From: JBBRYW01 sp038253945
Lineage (GTDB): Bacteria > Actinomycetota > Thermoleophilia > Gaiellales > Gaiellaceae
Length of the DNA stretch: 31,507 nucleotides
Direction of reading: 5' to 3'
Assembly (NCBI GenBank): GCA_038253945.1
Contig: JBBSGR010000023.1
Span: forward strand, 1-31,507
Under the pieces are notes generated by a model. That model did not search any database. It had not been told where the DNA came from and saw only the letters and a list, made by a program, of their open reading frames with translations. Positions 7,784 to 13,926 of the stretch are shown one piece after another (the first letter of the stretch is position 1; each line of letters opens with the position of its first letter). The position numbers and the translations under genes were made by a program.

Positions 7784-7971
7784 CACCGCGATATGCGCGG
7801 ACTCGCCGGACATCGCGGCTACTCGGGTCGCCGTGAACGCGGCGGAGTATCAGCGTCGAAGGATGGAGCGTGGTGCAGTAGTGCGGAACGTCGATCGACG
7901 CGATCTCGGGCCGGGCTTCGGGCAGAGCACGCGATCTCCCGGTCTGAGCACGACGTCCATCGCTGCTCCTG

Positions 7972-8255
7972 CACGTTCCCTACTTCCAGCTCTACCGCCA
8001 GCAGCTGATCAAGCAGCCCGACCTCATGCTGGCCATGGCCCTCTGCGGAGGTGCCTTCTCCGCAGAGAAGCGCCGCACTTCGCCTACTGCGAGGCGCTGA
8101 CGGGTGCGCGGCTCCTCGCTGGCGGCAGGCAGCCAGGCCGTGCTCGCCGCCGAGGCCGAGCTCGCTGGCCTGGCCGGCGGCTCGATGGCCGTCATCGCCG
8201 GCCTAGCCGGAGCCCGCGAGCACGACGGGTGCCTCTCCTTCGCCCCGAAAGCACC
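7972..8255 (+). pseudogene. GH65 glycoside phosphorylase remnant
   Basis: The plus strand reads HVPYFQLYRQQLIKQPDLM and LAMALCGGAFSAEK, then after a frame change FAYCEALT, then in a third segment SSLAAGSQAVLAAEAELA, and finally MAVIAGLAGAREHDGCLSF. These blocks occur in this order near the C-terminus of GH65 phosphorylases (maltose, trehalose, kojibiose type), which read 'YRqQviKQADlvLAm..rGdAFt.eeK' and 'aLvaGFgGmRdhdG.LsFaP'. Intervening coding is deleted or out of frame and the catalytic domain is absent. It is clearly a dead fragment. The surrounding 7784-7971 and 8256-8333 contain nothing else I can support. Confidence 0.75.
8041..8067. repeat. perfect 10-bp-arm palindrome inside the GH65 relic
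   Basis: CTCTGCGGAG (8041-8050) and CTCCGCAGAG (8058-8067) are exact inverted copies around GTGCCTT. It falls on relic codons corresponding to 'LRGDAFT.EEK' and resembles the other CTGCGG/CCGCAG hairpins at 4752, 7084 and 9901. Confidence 0.4.
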
Positions 8256-8333
8256 GACGCGCCGCGGGCCATAGTCCCAGACCGACCGCGGGACTCGCAC
8301 GAACCTTGGCTAACGTGGGCGCATGGTTGCCTG

Positions 8334-8702
8334 GTGGTCGTCGGCATCGGCGTGTTCTTCGTCGCCTTCCGGCCGTCGGTGCTGCCGGAGGACCGTCGTT
8401 ACATGGCCGCGCCTGAACAAGCCCTTGACGCGGTGCTGCCGGGCCTCGGCCGCTGGCTGGAAAAGGTGTTCTGGGTCATGGGCGGCTACATGGTGGCGAC
8501 GGGGATCCTCACGATCCACCTTGCGCTGGCCGACGTCCGCGACGGATCGACGTCGGCATGGGTTGTTGCCGCGGCCGCCGGCGGGGCATCCATCGGCCTG
8601 ATGGCGGTGGTCAACCTCATCCTTCGTTCGGACTTCCGGTGGCCCTTGCTGGGGTCGGCTTCGGTGTGGACGGCCGGGGTCCTCGCGGCATTCGGCTTCT
8701 GA
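8334..8702 (+). CDS. small integral membrane protein
   Basis: 122 residues from a GTG at 8334. Hydrophobic helices: VVGIGVFFVAF at the start, then VFWVMGGYMVATGILTIHLA, AWVVAAAAGGASIGLMAV and WPLLGSASVWTAGVLAAFGF, giving four transmembrane segments with a short loop bearing RPSVLPEDRRYMAAPEQ. No known motif is recognised. Start uncertain: the ATG at 8323 (MVAW) is one base out of frame with the protein, so either GTG 8334 is used or a base is missing just after 8323. There is no good ribosome site for either. It follows the GH65 relic and converges with a broken glutaredoxin-like gene. Confidence 0.6.
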   Translation: MVVGIGVFFVAFRPSVLPEDRRYMAAPEQALDAVLPGLGRWLEKVFWVMGGYMVATGILTIHLALADVRDGSTSAWVVAAAAGGASIGLMAVVNLILRSDFRWPLLGSASVWTAGVLAAFGF

Positions 8703-8734
8703 CCCGGCGTGGGCGGTTGGGGGTTGGCAACGTG

Positions 8735-8878
8735 CTGCAGGATGTCGCGGTGCTCCCTCGCGACCGGTACCTGCCGGGTGACGTAATCGATACGGAGCTC
8801 GCTCAGCCGCCGGCGGACGCGCCTGGAGGCGGCGCATCACTCGGTCTGGAAGAGCTCCTGCATCTCGATCTGGCTCAT
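8735..8878 (-). pseudogene. glutaredoxin/GST N-terminal domain remnant
   Basis: From the ATG at 8878 the minus strand reads MSQIEMQELFQTE, TGA, CAASRRVRRRLSELRIDYV and TRQVPVAREHRDILQ. This aligns with the thioredoxin-fold start of glutaredoxin/GST-like proteins, 'LyqtEWCp.SrrVR.rL.eLgidfv.r.V'. The TGA at 8839-8837 replaces the invariant TGG (Trp) before the active-site Cys. After ILQ the expected cis-Pro region does not follow. The start overlaps the cupin stop as ATGA, showing it was once cotranslated with the cupin. It is a nonsense-mutated, truncated gene. Confidence 0.65.
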
Positions 8879-9231
8879 CTCGGCTTCTTCTCGAAGATCA
8901 CGAGCACGCTCAGCTGCTCGTAGCCGACGAATTGGTGGTTGGCGCCGGCGGGTACGAAGGCGGCATGCCCCTCGCGCAACTCGACCCGCTCCCCTTCGGT
9001 CTCCAGGGTGCCGCTTCCCTCGAGGACGACGTAGACCTCGTCGTCGGCGTGGGGCTGCTGGTGGTCGGGCTCGGGGGCGACGAGGACGTAGACGCCGATC
9101 TCGAGGCCACTCGACTCGTGGACGATCTCGTAGCCGCCGCCTACTGCCAGGCGCGCCTTGGCCGCCTCGATGTCGAAGGCGTGGGCGACGGCAAGTGCCC
9201 GCCCTTGCGTCTGTTCCCCTGGGACTGTCAT
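8875..9231 (-). CDS. cupin-domain protein
   Basis: 118 residues from the ATG at 9231, preceded by GAAAGGAAG; upstream in-frame ATGs lack such a site. Cupin motif 1 appears as PDHQQPHADDEVYVVLEG, with metal-ligand His residues and Glu, followed by GSGTLE; motif 2 is GHAAFVPAGANHQF. Single-domain cupins of this size are metal-binding beta-barrels acting as dioxygenases, isomerases or sensors; the substrate cannot be named. It lies downstream of a secreted cupredoxin-like gene on the same strand, separated by a hairpin, and overlaps the broken glutaredoxin-like gene by 4 bases. It would be on the other strand if the inferred inversion were undone. Confidence 0.85.
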   Translation of the reverse strand: MTVPGEQTQGRALAVAHAFDIEAAKARLAVGGGYEIVHESSGLEIGVYVLVAPEPDHQQPHADDEVYVVLEGSGTLETEGERVELREGHAAFVPAGANHQFVGYEQLSVLVIFEKKPR

Positions 9232-9291
9232 CGACTTCCTTTCTCGTTTTCGTGTCTTGCTCATCTTGGTACTCGACTGCTTCAACACGAC

Positions 9292-9311
9292 GGGGGGCGC
9301 GAGCGCCCCCC
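9292..9311 (-). terminator. hairpin after the cupredoxin-like gene
   Basis: GGGGGGCG and CGCCCCCC form a perfect 8-bp stem with a four-base loop, 23 bases past the cupredoxin-like stop and upstream of the cupin start. No U-tract follows. Confidence 0.6.
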
Positions 9312-9333
9312 TCCGGCTGCGGTCTCTCCGCGC

Positions 9334-9804
9334 TCAGCTGACCCGGACGGTCAGGTGGAGGACGTTATCCTCGCCGACGGTCTTGATGCCGGTCATGTAG
9401 TCCTCACCGGCCTTGGTGGTGAAGCGGTAGACGCCGGCCTTCGCGAAGGTGATCTTGCTCGACGCACTCATGTGCGCCAGCATCGCGGGTGGGAACGTCC
9501 CCTTGAGGCCCATCATGCTGCCGACCTTCAGGCGTGTGTAGGTGACAGCGGGCCCGCTGGTCTTGATGAGCTTGTGCGGCATCACGTCGTTGTTGGTGAC
9601 GCTGACCGAGCCGCCGCGGCGGATGATGATGGTCTGGCTCGTCCGGTAGGCGCCGCCGTTCAGCGACCAGGAGTGGCAGCCGCGCGTCTGATGACGGATG
9701 ACGAGGGAAGCCTGGCTGGAGCTGGACGCCGCGGGTGCGAGTGCGGCGAGGACGCCGGCCAGGACGAGCAGAGTGAGAAGTGGAATCGTGCGCTTGATCT
9801 TCAT
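9334..9804 (-). CDS. exported cupredoxin-like protein
   Basis: 156 residues from the ATG at 9804, with AAGGGAG five bases upstream. A Sec signal peptide covers about residues 1-32: KIKR, then a hydrophobic core TIPLLTLLVLAGVLAALAP, then ASSSSQA. The mature part is beta-rich and follows a cupredoxin plan: IIIRRGGSVSVTNNDVMPHKL with a candidate copper His in MPHKL, and AGVYRFTTKAGEDYMTG near the end. The usual C-terminal Cys-x-His-x-Met cluster is missing, so a classical type-1 copper site is doubtful; GCHSW near the mature N-terminus might supply other ligands. A periplasmic or cell-surface metal or redox role is inferred. Hairpins lie on both sides, so it may be transcribed alone. Confidence 0.75.
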   Translation of the reverse strand: MKIKRTIPLLTLLVLAGVLAALAPAASSSSQASLVIRHQTRGCHSWSLNGGAYRTSQTIIIRRGGSVSVTNNDVMPHKLIKTSGPAVTYTRLKVGSMMGLKGTFPPAMLAHMSASSKITFAKAGVYRFTTKAGEDYMTGIKTVGEDNVLHLTVRVS

Positions 9805-9825
9805 GACGCTCCCTTGTCGGTTGAT

Positions 9826-9873
9826 CTCAGTCTGGGGCCGCGCGCGCCGCCGGCCATCCGCCCAGACACTGAG
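9826..9873 (-). terminator. imperfect stem-loop upstream of the cupredoxin-like gene
   Basis: CTCAGTCTGGG (9826-9836) pairs with CCCAGACACTGAG (9861-9873) apart from a two-base bulge, around a GC-rich loop. It lies between the ATP-grasp fragment and the cupredoxin-like gene on the minus strand and may terminate the former. Confidence 0.45.
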
Positions 9874-9900
9874 CTCGCCCGCACGCTTCCCGCGCCTTGC

Positions 9901-9917
9901 TTGCGGGTTATCCGCAG
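9901..9917. repeat. palindrome copy next to the ATP-grasp stop codon
   Basis: TGCGG-GTTAT-CCGCA with flanks, ending three bases from the stop of the ATP-grasp fragment. Bases 9902-9920 match 4753-4771 at 18 of 19 positions. Confidence 0.45.
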
Positions 9918-9920
9918 CGG

Positions 9921-10319
9921 CTACCAGCTCTTGACGGAGCTCGCGGGCTGAGCGGATTGCAGCCGGACGCGCGCGTCGACGGCGACGCAGCCGGCGGCGA
10001 GACCGAGGACGGGGTTCAGCTCCAGCTCTGCGACTTCCGGGTTCTCCTGGGCGAGGCGCGCCAGACGATGGACGAGGTCGGTCAAGGCCGCGGCGTCGGC
10101 GGGCGGGCCGCCGCGGAAGCCCGCGACGAGCCGGCCGGCCTTGCCGCCGCGGACCAGCTCGTCGGCGTCGACGTCGGTCAGGGGCGCGACGGCGAAGCGG
10201 GCATCGCCGATCAGCTCGGCGAGGACGCCGCCGGGCCCGAAGGCGACCAGCGGGGCGAAGACCGGGTCCTGGACGACCCCGGCCAGGAGCTCGACGCCCT
10301 CGATGATCATCGGCTGCAC
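9921..10319 (-). pseudogene. ATP-grasp tail of the split acyl-CoA synthetase
   Basis: The minus strand starts at GTG 10319 with VQPMIIEGVELLAGVV and continues through FGPGGVLAELIGDARFAVAP, FRGGPPADAAALTDLVHRLA and VAELELNPVLGLAAGCVAVD to a TAG at 9923-9921. This is the C-terminal half of the ATP-grasp domain of NDP-forming acyl-CoA synthetases, including the VAELELNPV metal-binding Asn motif. It contains none of the earlier domains and no ribosome site. It begins exactly where the plus-strand part (ending GAPLPIA at 7083) stops: joining them gives GAPLPIA-VQPMII in frame with no overlap and no gap. It is therefore the displaced 3' end of that gene, not a separate one. Confidence 0.85.
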
Positions 10320-10370
10320 CTCATACAGCGATGGAGGCCGCCGGCGAGGCTGCCCGAAAGGAGAACCGCA

Positions 10371-10956
10371 ATGAAAGTCTTCGTGCCTGATCCGGTGATC
10401 GAGCAGCCGACGGGCATCGTCGTGCGCAACGAGACGTCGACGATCTGGGTCTGATCTTCACATCCTCAAAGACGTGCCCGAGACCAAGCTCGGGACGATC
10501 CTCGGCCGCGAGGCAGTCGGCACGTGCTCGAGAAGGGCGCCGCCACGCCCGGCCAAGTAATCGCAATTGATCTCTCCGACGCACGACTCGAAACGGCCCC
10601 CGCGAGTTCGCTCGACGTCACGATCAACAACGGGACCGAGGACGCGCTCACGCGGGTCATGGAGTTGACAGGCGGACTCGGCGCCGACGTCGCGATCGAA
10701 GCGGTGGCCGTGCGGGAGACGTTCGAGCCTTGCACAGAGCTCGTACGGCCTGGCGGGCGCGTCGCCAACGTCGGCGTCCACGGACACTCGGCAACGCTCC
10801 ATCTCGAGAAGCTGTGGACGCGAGACGTCACGGTCACCACCGGTCCCGCCGACACCTTCTCTCGGCGAGACGATGTCGGGTTACGACACCTTCGCCGTAG
10901 CGACGGAGGCGCACGCTCTCAAGGTCGTGCTCGAAGCGGAGCCGGTGACACACGCG
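10371..10956 (+). pseudogene. zinc-type alcohol dehydrogenase remnant
   Basis: After a good ribosome site (AAAGGAG) the ATG at 10371 opens MKVFVPDPVIEQPTGIVV with a stop at 10453-10455. The next frame gives DLHILKDVPETKLGTILGRE and AVG. A third frame gives LEKGAATPGQVIAIDLSDAR, INNGTEDALTRVMELTGG, LGADVAIEAV and PGGRVANVGVHG, and finally SGYDTFAVATEAHALKVVL. These blocks follow the order of zinc-dependent medium-chain dehydrogenases: catalytic N-terminus, nucleotide fold, C-terminus. The segment carrying the structural-zinc region and the first Rossmann strand is deleted, and at least three frame breaks occur. It is a decayed gene with a still-intact start signal. Confidence 0.8.
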
Positions 10957-10982
10957 CCGGTACCCGCGAGGTCGGGAGGATG

Positions 10983-11015
10983 CGTTTGCAACTCGGATCA
11001 CAAACGATGTATAGT
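10983..11015 (+). promoter_or_regulatory. orphan promoter with embedded inverted repeat
   Basis: TTGCAA (10986-10991), 18 bases, then TATAGT (11010-11015) resembles a housekeeping promoter. CGTTTG (10983-10988) and CAAACG (11001-11006) form an inverted repeat spaced by 12 bases that covers the -35 and spacer, as expected of a repressor operator. It points toward 11016-11339, which holds no convincing gene apart from a 24-codon reading frame. Confidence 0.45.
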
Positions 11016-11191
11016 GGCACGTACTGGCCCTGCAGCCAGAATTCCGGCCTGAGCCCCATACACCGCCGACGCGCCTTCTGGCACGCGAGGCGTTTCAGAG
11101 CTAAGGCAAACAGAGTTCGACTTCGCGGGGTCAGTTTTTTGTTGCGCTCGGCACCTAGACCGACTTGCACCGCGTCGATCGCGCAGTGGGT

Positions 11192-11266
11192 ATGGAGCCG
11201 ATGACAGAGCTTTCAGGTTCCGAGTTGGTCGACAACTGGTGGGCGGCGCTCCACGATCGAGAATAA
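11192..11266 (+). CDS. possible 24-residue ORF
   Basis: The frame MEPMTELSGSELVDNWWAAL-HDRE ends in TAA at 11264-11266, which forms the first bases of a hairpin. It has no clear ribosome site and could be a small protein or the remnant of a deleted gene. Weak support only. Confidence 0.2.
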   Translation: MEPMTELSGSELVDNWWAALHDRE

Positions 11267-11287
11267 GCGGACGCCGCCGTCCGCTTA
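11264..11287. repeat. 10-bp inverted repeat TAAGCGGACG / CGTCCGCTTA
   Basis: Perfect arms at 11264-11273 and 11278-11287 with a CCGC loop, 53 bases upstream of the exporter start. It could be a terminator for upstream transcription or a regulator site. Confidence 0.5.
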
Positions 11288-11302
11288 GCTGCTACTCTAA
11301 CC

Positions 11303-11316
11303 GGACTAGCAAGTCC
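11303..11316. promoter_or_regulatory. candidate TetR operator GGACT-AGCA-AGTCC
   Basis: A perfect short palindrome 24 bases before the exporter start codon. Since the second gene of the operon encodes a TetR repressor, this is the most likely autoregulatory operator; binding is inferred. Confidence 0.45.
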
Positions 11317-11339
11317 ATTTCGGGATAGAGAGGTGTCGA

Positions 11340-12782
11340 GTGCGCGAGCGTGCAACAAATCCGTGGGTCGTCCTGGTCTTGATCTGCCTGGCGCAGTTCA
11401 TGGTCATCTTGGACGCGACGATCGTGAACGTCGCGCTCCCCTCTATTCAGAACGACCTCCATCTCACCGAGGGGAGCCTGCAGTGGATCGTGAACGCCTA
11501 CACGCTCGTCTTCGGCGGCTTTCTTCTCCTCGGAGGACGAGCGGGCGATCTGCTCGGGCGCAAGCGTCTCTTCCTGATCGGACTCGTCGTCTTCACTGGA
11601 GCCTCACTGCTAAATGGGCTCGCTTCGAGTGAAGGCCTCCTGATCGGGTCCCGCGCCCTGCAGGGCCTCGGCGCCGCGCTCATCTCGCCGGCAGCACTTT
11701 CGATCATCTCGACGACATTCAAAGAAGGCACCGAGCGGGCCAAGGCACTCGGTGTCTGGGCCGCAATCGCGATCGGCGGCTCGGCAGTCGGCCTCATCCT
11801 CGGCGGGGTGCTCACGCAGTACTTCTCCTGGCCCTGGATCTTCTTCGTGAACGTTCCTGTCGGCATCGCCGCCTTCATCCTTTCGCTGCGGCTCATCCCG
11901 GAGTCGACCGATGCCGATGCCCACCGAAGTTACGACCTCGTCGGAGCGATCAGCGTGACCGGCGGGCTCATGGCGCTCGTCTATGCAATCGTCGACGCGC
12001 AGTCAGCGGGGTGGGGATCTACGAAGACGCTTGCCTTCTTCGCTTTGGCGGTCCTCCTGCTGGTCACGTTCGTCGTGGCCGAGCTGCGAGCTACTGCTCC
12101 ACTCGTCCGCTTGTCGATCTTCCGAATCCGGTCTCTGCTCGCCGCGAACGCCGCGATGTTCCTCGCGATGGCCGGGATGTTCGCAATGTTCTTCTTCAAC
12201 ACGCTCTACATCCAGCGCGTGCTCGGCTACGGCCCACTGAAAGCAGGGCTCGCGTTCCTTCCGTTCACTGCCGGGATCATGATCTCGGCCGGGCTCGCGT
12301 CCCAGTTCGCTCCCAAGATCGGGGTGAGGATCGTCGCCGCCTCGGGCATGCTCCTGAGCGCGGGAGGGCTTCTCCTGCTCACTCAGCTCCCAGTCCACGG
12401 GTCGTACGCCGTGAACGTCCTACCGTCCATCCTGCTCTCCTCGCTCGGGATGGGCGCTGTATTCATGTCGCTCACTCTGATCGCGACGACCGGCATCGAC
12501 GACGAAGACCAGGGACTTGCCTCGGGCCTCTTCAACACGTCGCAGCAGGTCGGCGGCGCGCTTGGTCTCGCTGTGCTCTCCACGCTCGCGGCGAGCAAGA
12601 CCTCATCGGCCGGCGGCTCACCATTGAACGGTCTCGTCACCGGCTTCCACTGGGCTTTCGCCGCAGGAGCCGTGGCGATGCTGCTTGCACTCGCCGTGAT
12701 GATTGCCCTCTTGCGACAGCGTCACGTGGCGAAGATCCGGGCCGAAGCGGGCGCCGGCCAGCCCGCTATCGTCGGTGCCTGA
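11340..12782 (+). CDS. DHA2-family (EmrB/QacA) MFS drug exporter
   Basis: 480 residues from a GTG with AGAGAGG upstream. The protein is hydrophobic throughout, consistent with 14 transmembrane helices. Family signatures: LDATIVNVALPSIQ in helix 1 (motif D1), LLLGGRAGDLLGRKRLF (motif A, loop 2-3), GSRALQGLGAALISPAAL (motif B, helix 4) and GGSAVGLILGGVLTQYFSWP followed by WIFFVNVPVG (motif C, helix 5). These proton-driven antiporters expel drugs, dyes or metabolites across the inner membrane. The stop overlaps the next ATG by one base (TGATG), so it forms a transporter-TetR operon. The substrate is unknown. Confidence 0.95.
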   Translation: MRERATNPWVVLVLICLAQFMVILDATIVNVALPSIQNDLHLTEGSLQWIVNAYTLVFGGFLLLGGRAGDLLGRKRLFLIGLVVFTGASLLNGLASSEGLLIGSRALQGLGAALISPAALSIISTTFKEGTERAKALGVWAAIAIGGSAVGLILGGVLTQYFSWPWIFFVNVPVGIAAFILSLRLIPESTDADAHRSYDLVGAISVTGGLMALVYAIVDAQSAGWGSTKTLAFFALAVLLLVTFVVAELRATAPLVRLSIFRIRSLLAANAAMFLAMAGMFAMFFFNTLYIQRVLGYGPLKAGLAFLPFTAGIMISAGLASQFAPKIGVRIVAASGMLLSAGGLLLLTQLPVHGSYAVNVLPSILLSSLGMGAVFMSLTLIATTGIDDEDQGLASGLFNTSQQVGGALGLAVLSTLAASKTSSAGGSPLNGLVTGFHWAFAAGAVAMLLALAVMIALLRQRHVAKIRAEAGAGQPAIVGA

Positions 12783-13357
12783 TGGCCGTGCTCCGGGCGG
12801 ACGCTCGCCGTAACCTCAACCGCGTCCTCGACGCCGCCGGGGAGGCGTTCGCGGAGTGCGGAGCCGACGTGTCGATCGACGAGATCGCGCGGAGAGCCGG
12901 AGTCGGGCACGGAACCGTGTGCCGACGATTCCCGACCAAGGACTCGCTGATGGCCGCAATCGTCGGCGCCCGCTTGGAAGAACTCGCCGAAGCCGCCGAT
13001 CAGCTCCTCGAAAGATCCGACGCCGGCGCGGCCTTCGAGGAGCTGGTCTGGCACGCCGCTGAATTGTTCAACCGCGATCGCGCGCTCTTCGACGGATCAA
13101 GCCGCTGCGACGGCTTTTCGGAGGTCGCCGAGGCGAAGCAGCAGCTGAACGACAAACTCGAACGCCTTATCCGCAAGGCGCGGCGCGCTGGCACCTTGCG
13201 CCGTGACGTCTCCGCGCCAGATGTGGGAGCGATGATCGGCTCGGCGATCCAGGCGGCAACGCACACCGACGACCCCGACGCCTGGCGCCGCTACGTGCGA
13301 ATTCTCCTTGACGGACTGCGCCCTCCTCCACGCAAGACCACCACACAACGCCGCTGA
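12782..13357 (+). CDS. TetR-family repressor
   Basis: 191 residues, normal length. The N-terminal helix-turn-helix is clear: NLNRVLDAAGEAFAECGADV, SIDEIARRAGVGHGTVCRRF and PTKDSLMAAIV. The C-terminal ligand and dimerisation part (about 60-185) is helical, with LERSDAGAAFEELVWHAAEL and LIRKARRAGTLRRDV, typical of the TetR_C group next to exporters. It probably represses the exporter-regulator operon and is released by an exporter substrate. The start overlaps the exporter stop by one base. No convincing terminator directly follows. Confidence 0.93.
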   Translation: MAVLRADARRNLNRVLDAAGEAFAECGADVSIDEIARRAGVGHGTVCRRFPTKDSLMAAIVGARLEELAEAADQLLERSDAGAAFEELVWHAAELFNRDRALFDGSSRCDGFSEVAEAKQQLNDKLERLIRKARRAGTLRRDVSAPDVGAMIGSAIQAATHTDDPDAWRRYVRILLDGLRPPPRKTTTQRR

Positions 13358-13509
13358 TCTCTTGAAGTCTTCGCCGCCGAGCCGAAGGCGATCTCTCGCG
13401 CTCCCGAAGCGAACCGGATTCACGGCCGGAACTCGGATGCCGTCGGCGTAAACCGCACGACCATCCTCTGCTGGGCCGCCCGCGGTGATCGAAGCCGTGG
13501 CTTGCCATC

Positions 13510-13528
13510 GGGGAGTCTGTCCCCTTTT
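13510..13528 (+). terminator. short hairpin followed by TTTT
   Basis: GGGGA-GTCTG-TCCCC then TTTT, in the 222-base gap between tetR and the DGPF gene. The stem is only 5 bp, but the T-run makes it one of the few Rho-independent-like sites in this window. The rest of the gap shows no gene I can support. Confidence 0.45.
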
Positions 13529-13579
13529 GCGGTTCCCACTCGTCGTTCAGGCGACCACACTCTCCAAGGAGGAGGAAGC

Positions 13580-13924
13580 ATGAAGTACGCACTGCTGATC
13601 TACTCGAACGAGGCGCGCGACAACTTCGACCGGCTGCCGGAGGACGAGCAGCAGGCGATCATGGGCGAGTACTTCGCGATCTCGCAGGCGCCGGGCGTCT
13701 ACGGCAGCGAGCAGCTGCAGCCGGTGGCCGCGGCCACCACCGTTCGCGTGCAGGACGGACAGACGCTGACGACCGATGGCCCCTTCGCGGACACAAAGGA
13801 GATCTTGGGCGGCTTCTACCTGCTCGAGGCCGACGACCTGGACGCGGCGCTCGAGATCGCCGGGAAGATCCCGGCGGCACGGATGGGTGGTGCCGTCGAG
13901 GTGCGTCCGATCGTGGAGCGGTAG
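13580..13924 (+). CDS. DGPF-domain (YCII-related) protein
   Basis: 114 residues from the ATG at 13580 with a strong AAGGAGGAGG ribosome site. A single YCII-like ferredoxin-fold domain: MKYALLIYSNEARDNFD at the start, then the signature TDGPFADTKEILGGFYLLE at about residues 65-84, then LDAALEIAGKIPAARMGG. Members are small cytosolic proteins of unknown catalysis. They are the regular genomic partners of ECF42-type sigma factors, and here the sigma gene begins immediately downstream. That context supports a stress-response role linked to the sigma factor without defining the chemistry. Confidence 0.9.
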   Translation: MKYALLIYSNEARDNFDRLPEDEQQAIMGEYFAISQAPGVYGSEQLQPVAAATTVRVQDGQTLTTDGPFADTKEILGGFYLLEADDLDAALEIAGKIPAARMGGAVEVRPIVER

Positions 13925-13926
13925 CA

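Noticed and set aside
8041..8067. Transcription terminator inside the GH65 relic
   Set aside because: The perfect palindrome lies on bases that still align with GH65 codons; it may have arisen by drift. Kept only as a repeat of possible interest.
487..8839. TGA recoding (selenocysteine or Trp) suggested by in-frame TGA in the reductase (487) and glutaredoxin-like (8839) remnants
   Set aside because: The replaced residues differ (Ser and Trp), no SECIS-like structure was apparent, TGA terminates many intact genes here (kinase, exporter, ArsR), and both genes carry other lesions.
1604..9917. DnaA-box-like TTATCCGCA sites near 1604-1613 (minus) and 9908-9916, hinting at an origin
   Set aside because: Each has a mismatch to TTATCCACA, they are isolated and far apart, and no dnaA, dnaN or parAB gene is present.
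7084..10319. A phase-variable invertible element
   Set aside because: No recombinase gene is nearby and the ends lack inverted repeats long enough for site-specific recombination; the inside contains ordinary genes. A single rearrangement or misassembly fits better.
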